Of a stretch of 12,795 nucleotides of DNA, positions 6,886 to 12,378 are shown piece after piece. The DNA is from Clostridia bacterium (GTDB lineage Bacteria; Bacillota; Clostridia; Oscillospirales; Oscillospiraceae): positions 1 to 12,795 of the forward strand of contig JAGKTU010000064.1 in NCBI GenBank assembly GCA_021153265.1. Reading direction: 5' to 3'. A program made the translations under genes and the position numbers. Each line of letters starts with the position of its first letter. Within the stretch, counting starts at the first letter, position 1. Below the pieces are notes generated by a model that worked only from the letters and a program-made list of their open reading frames with translations, made no database searches and was not told where the DNA came from.

Positions 6886-7299
6886 TTATTTGGTTTTTCT
6901 TAAATATTTCAGGCTCACCATCAGAAGACACGCCCACAGAAACAGACTTAAAAGCCAATACTGTCCGCAGATCATAGGTGTGGAGATCACCACCAGCAGG
7001 GCATACAGGCCGCCGCCAATGAATTCAGGCCATTTCACGGACAGAAAGTTCAGCAGCAGAACCACAGTGGTGGCGACAAGAGAGATGAGGCTTAAGTTGC
7101 GGATCAGCAGAAGTGTGTCCCGGTGGGGGCGCTTGCGGTTGACTGCCCAGCGGATCAGCAGGGCGGGGGGAATGAAAAAGGCCACAGCGGCCACGATCAA
7201 AAACGCCTTCAGACCACCCACAGGCAGTTGGATGAAGCCCAGACCGGCGCAGAGAATAAACATCGCCGCCCACAGGGCCAGTAATTTTTTCTGATTCAT
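6886..7299 (-). CDS. Small integral membrane protein of unknown function
   Basis: A 137-residue protein that I do not recognise. It is strongly hydrophobic with four or possibly five membrane segments: about 6-22, 30-52, 66-85 and a long 95-130 stretch that could hold two. A basic loop NRKRPHR (54-60) separates segments two and three, and the C-terminus KYLRKTK is basic, suggesting both face the cytoplasm. The start is the ATG at 7297-7299 with AAGGAGT (plus coordinates 7307-7313) seven bases upstream; an in-frame ATG 11 codons earlier lacks a ribosome site. It has its own promoter, diverges from nrdR and converges on the lipoprotein gene. Confidence 0.75.
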   Translation of the reverse strand: MNQKKLLALWAAMFILCAGLGFIQLPVGGLKAFLIVAAVAFFIPPALLIRWAVNRKRPHRDTLLLIRNLSLISLVATTVVLLLNFLSVKWPEFIGGGLYALLVVISTPMICGQYWLLSLFLWACLLMVSLKYLRKTK

Positions 7300-7337
7300 A
7301 GGGTAAACTCCTTTTGGGGGTAAATTGAACAATCCTT

Positions 7338-7366
7338 ATTCTACTCCAGCGGGGGCAAAATCGCAA
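7338..7366 (-). promoter_or_regulatory. Putative promoter of the small membrane protein gene
   Basis: On the minus strand, TTGCGA (7361-7366), a 17-base spacer and TAGAAT (7338-7343). The -35 matches consensus at four positions and the -10 at five. It is placed suitably for the gene starting at 7299 and is back to back with the nrdR promoter without overlap. Confidence 0.55.
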
Positions 7367-7404
7367 GAGGGAATCTGTCGCCGGGACGGCGAAACGAAAA
7401 ATAC

Positions 7405-7433
7405 TGGACATTCCCCCAATCGTCTGATATAAT
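7405..7433 (+). promoter_or_regulatory. Sigma-A promoter of nrdR with extended -10
   Basis: TGGACA (7405-7410), a 17-base spacer, perfect TATAAT (7428-7433) preceded by TGA, i.e. an extended -10. An inverted repeat TCGCCG/CGGCGA (7378-7392) lies 12 bases upstream of the -35. No NrdR box was recognised around it. Confidence 0.85.
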
Positions 7434-7467
7434 AGATAAATAATCTAAAGAAAGGGCGAGAATCCTT

Positions 7468-7926
7468 ATGAAATGTCCTTTTTGCGGCGACCAGGATAGC
7501 AAAGTGGTCGACTCCCGTCGCAGCGACGACGGTTTGAGCATCCGCCGGCGTCGGGAATGTCTGGGCTGCCAGCGGCGCTTCACCACCTATGAGATCGTGG
7601 AGAGCCTGCCCATCATCGTGGTCAAGCGCAACGGATCCCGTCAGAGCTTCGACCGCAACAAGATTTACAACAGTATGATCCGCGCCTTCGATAAGCGCAA
7701 GGTGGATGCCGCCGACCTTGAGCGCATCACCACCGAGATCGAGCAGACCATCCAGAACACCCTGGAACGGGAGATCAGCACCGACCGCATCGGTGAGATG
7801 GTCATGGAGCGCCTGAAGCCCATCGACGAGGTGGCCTATATCCGCTTTGCCTCCATCTATCATCGCTTCCAGGATGCCAACAGCTTCATGCGCGAGATCA
7901 GCAAATTCCTGGAGGAGAAGCCATGA
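7468..7926 (+). CDS. nrdR: Transcriptional repressor NrdR
   Basis: Zinc- and nucleotide-binding repressor of ribonucleotide reductase genes. The product is 152 residues, the normal length. The N-terminal zinc ribbon has Cys3, Cys6, Cys31 and Cys34, with the family hallmarks VVDSR (13-17) and RRRRECLGCQRRFTTYE (26-42). An ATP-cone domain follows (about 46-136), with VVKRNGSRQSFDRNKI opening it; in this family it senses ATP/dATP. The ATG is preceded only by a weak site (AAAGGGCGAG, 7451-7460). The stop TGA overlaps the start of the SdpI-like gene in ATGA, so the two form a translationally coupled operon. No nrd genes are in the window. Confidence 0.96.
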   Translation: MKCPFCGDQDSKVVDSRRSDDGLSIRRRRECLGCQRRFTTYEIVESLPIIVVKRNGSRQSFDRNKIYNSMIRAFDKRKVDAADLERITTEIEQTIQNTLEREISTDRIGEMVMERLKPIDEVAYIRFASIYHRFQDANSFMREISKFLEEKP

Positions 7927-8426
7927 ACGTAGAAGACATCAAGCAGCTCATGGATGGCTTTGACCCGGCGGCGCTGCTGCCGGACCTGACCACCGTAGCC
8001 GGCAAAATGGAACTGATCTGTCGCATCGCGGTGATGCTGGGGCCCATTCTGCTGCTCACTTTAGGCTTGATTTATTATTTCCTTGCCCCCAAGGAGGCAA
8101 ACCACCGCTTCGGCTTCCGGTGCTACTATGGCATGGGCAGTGTGGAGGCATGGCGATTCACCCAAAAGCTTGCCGGTCTTACCTGGAGCGCACTGGGACT
8201 GATCCTCAGCATCGTGATGCTGCTTAGCACCTTGGGCTTCCGCAAGCTGACCATTGTGGATCAGGTTTGGCGCAGTGTAAAATGTCTTGGCTGGGAAGTG
8301 GGATTGACGCTGGCTGCCGTGCTGTTCATCCACATTATGGCGGCGATTTGCTTTGACAAGGACGGTATGCGCCGCCCCAATGCACCCAAGTTCGATTTGA
8401 ATTTCAACTTTCCGTTCAAAAAGTGA
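7923..8426 (+). CDS. SdpI-like integral membrane protein
   Basis: A 167-residue membrane protein resembling the SdpI/YhfL family. It has three predicted membrane segments (about 31-54, 83-104 and 122-143). Between the first two is N60-x-R-F-G-F-R66 followed by E75-x-W77, which matches the N-x-x-[FY]-G-[FY]-R ... E-x-W pattern of the SdpI domain. Bacillus SdpI gives immunity to the SdpC toxin, but most homologues have no known role, and there is no toxin gene in this window. The C-terminus is short, with a Phe/Asn-rich basic end. The start overlaps the nrdR stop in ATGA, so translation depends on nrdR; a strong terminator follows. Confidence 0.78.
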   Translation: MNVEDIKQLMDGFDPAALLPDLTTVAGKMELICRIAVMLGPILLLTLGLIYYFLAPKEANHRFGFRCYYGMGSVEAWRFTQKLAGLTWSALGLILSIVMLLSTLGFRKLTIVDQVWRSVKCLGWEVGLTLAAVLFIHIMAAICFDKDGMRRPNAPKFDLNFNFPFKK

Positions 8427-8431
8427 TGTTC

Positions 8432-8461
8432 CCCCCGGAGTCGTCTGCTCCGGGGGTTTTT
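8432..8461 (+). terminator. Intrinsic terminator of the nrdR operon
   Basis: CCCCCGGAG (8432-8440) pairs perfectly with CTCCGGGGG (8448-8456) around a 7-base loop, followed by T5 (8457-8461). It begins five bases after the stop codon. Confidence 0.93.
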
Positions 8462-8468
8462 CTGCCTA

Positions 8469-8498
8469 TAAAAAAGAGCTGCCCATCGGGCAGCTCTT
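8469..8498 (-). terminator. Terminator of the zinc-ribbon/TPR gene
   Basis: On the minus strand, AGAGCTGCCC pairs with GGGCAGCTCT (plus 8488-8497 and 8475-8484) around three bases, followed by a T-run (A-run on plus, 8470-8475). The stem is the same as that of the terminator at 9883-9913 behind the paralogous lipoprotein gene. Confidence 0.9.
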
Positions 8499-8513
8499 CT
8501 ATGTAGATTCAGA

Positions 8514-9785
8514 TCAGTCAGCGCGCTTCATCACAATGGGCAGCTCCAGACCCAGTTCTCCCCAGGTGTCATCGCTGCATGCGGTGATGGTCATCGTGTC
8601 CCCGTTAATTTCCAGATCCATCTCAGAATCTTCGAGGATCAGCTTGCCGTTCTCGATGGCGTATTCAAAGGTCTCCTCCAGCTCGCCGAGTGTTCCCAGA
8701 ATATCGAGTTCATACAGGTACTCCTTCATGTAGTCGGTAATGGACATGCCATAGTAGGACTCGAAGGTCTTGTCGGTCTGTTCGCGGCTGTAGCCCTGGG
8801 CTTCCATCTCCTCGTACATCATATCGATCATGATGTCCAGCATCTTTTCTTCCAGAACCTTGGCAGCATCGTCGTCGAATGCCAGCGTGACCCCGCCTTC
8901 ATCGTCGAAGGTGAAGGTGATGGGAATACCGCCCAGATTGATGCCTGCAACACCCAGCATTTCTTCGGTGAAGGTGATGTCCACAGTCCAGGTGCCGAGG
9001 ATATCGGCTCTCAGCTTTCCGTCGACCAGCTCGATCTCCAGCAGATCGGCAGCCTCGCGGCATTCCCCGGCCAGATCGGCGGAATCCCGGTAGTCACCGA
9101 GCGCCTCAAAAATCTCTGCAGCAGCCAGATACAGATCGCAGCACATACGCTCCGGGGCATCGTAAGCGTTCTGGGCATAGGCTGTCCAAGCCAGACCCTC
9201 AGCCTCGCCGGTCTCGGCGCAGTCGCGGATATAGCAGGCCTTGTGATACTCCACACCGGCGTCCACATAAGTCTCGCTGTCGTGGAAATCGTCCAGCTCC
9301 CGGAACAGCTCCAGAGCATCGTCGTACTTGTGCTCTTCCAGCAGCTTCAGAGCTTCCTGGTAATCGCTGATGCTGTCGACCATGTCGGGAGCATCCTCGT
9401 AATCGCCCAGATCCTCGAAGGCATCCAGTGCTTCGCCAATTTTTCCTTCCTCCAGCAGCGCCATGGCATCGTCATAAGCTGTGGACTTCTCGTGCTCCAG
9501 CCAGAAGAATACGCCGACGGCGGCAGCAGCCAACAGAACCAGCACCAGAATGATTGCGATGATGACACCGGTTTTCTTTTTCTTGGGTGTGGGGGCGGCT
9601 ACGGGTGCGGACATGGGCGAAATTACAGGCTCCGCTGCGGGTGCAATTACGGGTTCCATTGTGGGTGCGATGGGCGGCACAGCGATGGGGGTGGCTTCCA
9701 CGGGAGCGGTCATCTGAGGAGTACCGCAGTTGGTGCAGAACTGGGTACCGTCCTGCAGTTCTGTTCCGCAGTTGGGACAGATCAT
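8514..9785 (-). CDS. Zinc-ribbon, single-pass membrane protein with TPR-like repeats and a family domain
   Basis: A 423-residue modular protein of unknown function. Order: N-terminal zinc ribbon (Cys3, Cys6, Cys17, Cys20); Pro/Ala linker with octapeptide repeats (35-66); Lys68-71; one membrane helix (about 72-95); a TPR-like region (about 103-248) with repeated A..LLEEGK...AL..F..LGDY.D blocks; and a C-terminal domain (264-423) about half identical, without gaps, to the lipoprotein encoded at 9927. The lysine cluster before the helix predicts that the zinc ribbon is cytosolic and the TPR and C-terminal parts lie outside. Start: AAGGAAGG (plus 9793-9800) seven bases before the ATG. It has its own promoter and terminator. 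Clostridia carry many zinc-ribbon/TM proteins of this kind; a sensory or envelope-scaffold role is only a guess. Confidence 0.88.
   Translation of the reverse strand: MICPNCGTELQDGTQFCTNCGTPQMTAPVEATPIAVPPIAPTMEPVIAPAAEPVISPMSAPVAAPTPKKKKTGVIIAIILVLVLLAAAAVGVFFWLEHEKSTAYDDAMALLEEGKIGEALDAFEDLGDYEDAPDMVDSISDYQEALKLLEEHKYDDALELFRELDDFHDSETYVDAGVEYHKACYIRDCAETGEAEGLAWTAYAQNAYDAPERMCCDLYLAAAEIFEALGDYRDSADLAGECREAADLLEIELVDGKLRADILGTWTVDITFTEEMLGVAGINLGGIPITFTFDDEGGVTLAFDDDAAKVLEEKMLDIMIDMMYEEMEAQGYSREQTDKTFESYYGMSITDYMKEYLYELDILGTLGELEETFEYAIENGKLILEDSEMDLEINGDTMTITACSDDTWGELGLELPIVMKRAD
9588..9683 (-). repeat. Tandem octapeptide repeats in the linker of the zinc-ribbon protein
   Basis: Residues 35-66 read as four degenerate eight-residue units: AVPPIAPT, MEPVIAPA, AEPVISPM, SAPVAAPT, i.e. 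x-x-P-[PV]-[IA]-[AS]-P-x. At DNA level these are 24-base units, visible on the plus strand as recurring GGGTGCRA and GGSTCC-like blocks. They form an extended Pro-rich spacer between the zinc ribbon and the membrane helix and may vary in copy number between strains. Confidence 0.65.
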
Positions 9786-9824
9786 AATAAATCCTTCCTT
9801 TCAAGTATTTTATATGTTTAGGAC

Positions 9825-9853
9825 AGTATAGCACGGCAATCCGAAAGATTCAA
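9825..9853 (-). promoter_or_regulatory. Promoter of the zinc-ribbon/TPR gene
   Basis: On the minus strand, TTGAAT (9848-9853), a 17-base spacer and TATACT (9825-9830). The -10 is one base from consensus and the -35 matches at four positions. About 40 bases separate it from the ATG. Confidence 0.7.
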
Positions 9854-9882
9854 GGGTTCTGATCGGTTTTCGATCATCAACC

Positions 9883-9913
9883 AAAAAGAGCTGCCCCATC
9901 GGGCAGCTCTTTT
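9883..9913 (-). terminator. Terminator of the lipoprotein gene, possibly bidirectional
   Basis: AAAAGAGCTGCCC (9884-9896) pairs perfectly over 13 bases with GGGCAGCTCTTTT (9901-9913) around CATC. Reading the minus strand, it follows the lipoprotein stop (9927) and runs into T's. The A- and T-runs on both sides make it nearly symmetrical, but no plus-strand gene ends here. Confidence 0.88.
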
Positions 9914-9926
9914 ATGTAGCATAGGA

Positions 9927-10550
9927 TTAGTCAGCGCGCTTCAGGACAATGGGATCCTCCAGACCGCTGCCTTCCCAGAAGTCGCCGTCGATATCGGTGA
10001 GGGTCAGCTTCTTGCCCTTGATCTCGCCGGTCATCTCGGTGCCGTCGATGGTCAGCTTGTCGTCCTCGACCTCGTAATCGTAGGTCTCTTCCATATCGCC
10101 CAGGGTCTCAGCCATATCCAGCTCAGCCAGAAGCTCTGCTACGAATTCCGTGACAGTGCTGCCATAGAAGGATTCGAACTGCTCGTCGATCTCCTCGCGG
10201 CTGTAGCCCTCGGCTTCCATGGAATCGTAGACAACCTCCACCATGGCATCCAGCATCTTCTCCTCCAGAAGCTCAATAGCCTCTTCGGTGTAGTACATGG
10301 TGACCTCGCCATCCTCGTTGAAGGACAGAGTGGTGGGGATATCCTCGATGTTCACACCTTCCAGCTGCAGCATCTCCTCGGTGAAGGTGACATTAACAAC
10401 CCAAGTACCGACGATGCCCTCGTCCAGCTCGACGACCTTCTCTTCCTCTTCATCGTCCTTATCCTTCTTGGAGCCGGAACCGGAATCGGAGCAGGCAGCC
10501 AGACTCAGAACCATAACCAGAGCCAGCAGCAGGCACAACAGTTTTTTCAT
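9927..10550 (-). CDS. Predicted lipoprotein with the local family domain
   Basis: A 207-residue predicted lipoprotein of unknown function. Signal peptide MKKLLCLLLALVMVLSLAAC has the lipobox L17-A18-A19-C20. A Ser/Gly, Lys/Asp and Glu-rich linker (21-45) is followed by the family domain (48-207), which opens with GTW, continues to a beta-like segment with DGEVTM, a central helical block with GYSREE and FESFYG, and ends PIVLKRAD. The start is chosen by spacing: AAGGAGG (plus 10559-10565) is eight bases from this ATG but only two from the in-frame ATG at 10556, which would add Met-Lys; the related lipoprotein at 6139 begins MKLKK, so the longer form remains possible. Strong promoter and own terminator. 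The GTW opening and barrel-like strand pattern recall lipocalin-type folds; this is a guess. Confidence 0.85.
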   Translation of the reverse strand: MKKLLCLLLALVMVLSLAACSDSGSGSKKDKDDEEEEKVVELDEGIVGTWVVNVTFTEEMLQLEGVNIEDIPTTLSFNEDGEVTMYYTEEAIELLEEKMLDAMVEVVYDSMEAEGYSREEIDEQFESFYGSTVTEFVAELLAELDMAETLGDMEETYDYEVEDDKLTIDGTEMTGEIKGKKLTLTDIDGDFWEGSGLEDPIVLKRAD

Positions 10551-10585
10551 TTTCATTTCCTCCTTTATTATTTAGGAATAAGCTC

Positions 10586-10614
10586 ATTGTACCTTCTTGG
10601 GGGTGCTTTGTCAA
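10586..10614 (-). promoter_or_regulatory. Consensus sigma-A promoter of the lipoprotein gene
   Basis: On the minus strand, perfect TTGACA (10609-10614), a 17-base spacer beginning AAGCAC, and TACAAT (10586-10591). The boxes are identical to those of the paralogous lipoprotein promoter at 6074-6102, suggesting similar strong expression. Confidence 0.88.
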
Positions 10615-10683
10615 TGCAGCTCCGTGTTTTTTCGGAAAAATAACAGAAATCGGGGTAATTTCCCCTTTTTCTTTGTCCGGGCA

Positions 10684-10713
10684 TTGACTTCCAACCCGGA
10701 TAAATGCTAGGAT
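10684..10713 (+). promoter_or_regulatory. Putative promoter of the symporter gene
   Basis: TTGACT (10684-10689), an 18-base spacer and TAGGAT (10708-10713) preceded by TGC, which gives an extended -10. Only about 30 bases separate it from the ATG. No operator-like inverted repeat or catabolite-response element was recognised. Confidence 0.65.
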
Positions 10714-10742
10714 ATAGAAAATCAACCCCGGCAGGAGGTACT

Positions 10743-12152
10743 ATGAACAATCACAAATCCCAATACATGACCACTTCAAAGGAGCGCTTCAGCTACTGGA
10801 CCTACTTTGTCGGTCAGAACATCTACTACAACATCACCGCCGTCTACATCTCCACCTATCTTGCCATGCAGGGCATCTCTCTGGCGAAAGTCTCCCTGGT
10901 TCTGCTCATCGTCAAGATCTGGGATGCCATCAACGACCCCATTTTCGGCTATATTTTTGACAAGGTCAAGTTCAAGTCCGGTCAGAAGAGCCTGCCCTGG
11001 CTGCGCATTGCCACCGCCCTGATCCCGGTGGTCACCATCATCCTCTTCGCCATCCCCTCCGGCATGAGTGAAACCGGCAAGCTCATCTGGTTCGGCGTGG
11101 CCTACGTTCTGTGGGATACCGTGTACACCCTCACCGATGTGCCTGCCTACGCCATGCTGAACACCATGACCGACAGCCTGCCCGAGCGCAACACCCTCCT
11201 GTCCGTCAACCGTGTCTTCTCCGGCGGCGGCGTGGTGCTATACGGCGTGGCGGTTCCCATGCTGGTGGCCCGGATGAATGCCACGGCTGCCATCGCCATC
11301 GTGTCCGTTTTCAGCGCCATCACCATGATCCCCCTGTGCTTAAACTGCAAGGAGCGCAACTATAAGCCCGAGGAGGAGGACGAAAACTTCTCCCCCCGGC
11401 AGATGTTCCGGTACTTGGGCAAAAACAAGTACCTGCTGACCTACTACGCCGGCTACATGGCCACCGATGCCCTGAAAACCGCCAACGCGGTGTTGCTGTT
11501 CGTGTCCTTCTACCTGTTCAATTCCGTGGAGTTCTCCGTGGTGCTGAACCTGCTGAACATGGTTCCCGGCGTCTTTGCCGCCATGGCCATGCCCTTCCTG
11601 CTGAAGAAATTCGACAAGATGAAGATGCTGTTCTCCTGCAACATCATCAACATCGTGCTGGGTCTTGCCATCTACTTCCTGGGCTACGGGAACCGGACGC
11701 TGTTCCTGGTGCTGACCTGCATCCGCACCGTACCTATGAGCGTGGTGGGCATTCTGGCCTTCATGTTTACCCCGGACTGCGCCGAATATGGTCAGTATAA
11801 GTCCGGCATCAACGCCAAGGGCATCACCTTCGCCATCCAGACCTTCTCTGTCAAGATCACCGGCGCGGTTTCCTCCGCTCTTGCCCTGTTCCTGCTGGGC
11901 CTGTTCCAGTGGATCACCGTGGAGGCTGAGAGCTTCGAGGAGCTGGCTGCCATGAACATCCAGCAGAGCACCGGCGCGCTGAACGGTCTGTGGATCGTCT
12001 ATGCTCTGGTGCCGGTCATTGGCATGATCATCTCCACCTTCTTCTATCTTGCCTACAAGCTCAACGATAAGGATGTGCAGATCATGGCCAAGTGCAATTC
12101 CGGTGAAATTACCCGGGAGGAAGCGGAAAAACTGCTGTCCAGAAAGTATTGA
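10743..12152 (+). CDS. GPH-family (MelB-like) sugar:cation symporter
   Basis: A 469-residue polytopic membrane protein (about 12 helices) of the glycoside-pentoside-hexuronide:cation symporter family, part of the major facilitator superfamily. Diagnostic motifs: KIWDAINDPIFGYIFD (58-73), whose Asp61 and Asp65 match the MelB cation-site Asp55 and Asp59; YTLTDVPAYAML (128-139), whose Asp132 matches MelB Asp124; and CAEYGQYKSG (346-355) with QTFSVK (366-371), whose Lys371 matches MelB Lys377. The MelB sugar-site Asp19 appears to be Asn26 here, so the substrate may differ; it cannot be named. AGGAGG (10733-10738) sets the ATG at 10743; an upstream in-frame ATG at 10704 lies within the promoter. 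No glycosidase gene is adjacent, and the gene stands alone with its own terminator. Confidence 0.92.
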   Translation: MNNHKSQYMTTSKERFSYWTYFVGQNIYYNITAVYISTYLAMQGISLAKVSLVLLIVKIWDAINDPIFGYIFDKVKFKSGQKSLPWLRIATALIPVVTIILFAIPSGMSETGKLIWFGVAYVLWDTVYTLTDVPAYAMLNTMTDSLPERNTLLSVNRVFSGGGVVLYGVAVPMLVARMNATAAIAIVSVFSAITMIPLCLNCKERNYKPEEEDENFSPRQMFRYLGKNKYLLTYYAGYMATDALKTANAVLLFVSFYLFNSVEFSVVLNLLNMVPGVFAAMAMPFLLKKFDKMKMLFSCNIINIVLGLAIYFLGYGNRTLFLVLTCIRTVPMSVVGILAFMFTPDCAEYGQYKSGINAKGITFAIQTFSVKITGAVSSALALFLLGLFQWITVEAESFEELAAMNIQQSTGALNGLWIVYALVPVIGMIISTFFYLAYKLNDKDVQIMAKCNSGEITREEAEKLLSRKY

Positions 12153-12167
12153 TCCCCTCATAACCCC

Positions 12168-12203
12168 AACGCAGGGACGACAGATAGTCGTCCCTGCGTT
12201 TTT
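12168..12203 (+). terminator. 14-bp intrinsic terminator after the symporter gene
   Basis: AACGCAGGGACGAC (12168-12181) pairs perfectly with GTCGTCCCTGCGTT (12187-12200) around AGATA, followed by T's to 12203. The long perfect stem and the GCAGGGACGAC core resemble short palindromic repeats found between genes in some Bacillota, so it may derive from a repeat element. Confidence 0.9.
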
Positions 12204-12323
12204 ACTATATTGAGACGGTAAATTTAGCGTTACGATACGCACCGCAGGTACGTCACCGAGCGGCGCAGGGCAAAAACGACAACAGCCGCACCTGGCACGC
12301 ACTGGCCGCCGGCCCATGCCGGC
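12204..12323. other. Intergenic region with no recognised gene
   Basis: About 120 bases between the symporter terminator and the gap terminator. The only structure seen is a hairpin GCCGGC-CCAT-GCCGGC (12308-12323) directly against the T-run of the gap terminator. No ORF with a ribosome site and no convincing promoter was found. Confidence 0.6.
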
Positions 12324-12355
12324 AAAAAAGCCGCCGTCCCGAAGGACGGCGGCTT
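12324..12355 (-). terminator. Terminator of the gap gene with a UUCG loop
   Basis: On the minus strand, a perfect 10-bp stem GCCGCCGTCC/GGACGGCGGC, extended by AA/TT, closes a TTCG tetraloop through a C-G pair (loop at plus 12340-12343), followed by a run of T's (plus A-run 12324-12329). C(UUCG)G is an exceptionally stable RNA tetraloop, fitting a highly expressed gene. Confidence 0.93.
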
Positions 12356-12378
12356 GAAATTCACTTAACTACCTACAA

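Noticed and set aside
7300..7467. NrdR boxes near nrdR (also looked for upstream of the deaminase)
   Set aside because: No match to the ACAnnAnAnnTnGTGT-type pattern was found by eye in either region.
10652..10670. Short hairpin GGGG/CCCC followed by T5 on the plus strand
   Set aside because: Only four base pairs and no plus-strand gene upstream to terminate; kept out as too weak.
12210..12236. TTGAGA/TACGAT promoter-like pair
   Set aside because: The spacer is 15 bases, both boxes are imperfect, and nothing recognisable lies downstream.
11340..12317. 325-residue open frame antisense to the symporter gene
   Set aside because: It runs through the symporter terminator, has a His/Gln/Gly-rich shadow composition and no ribosome site.
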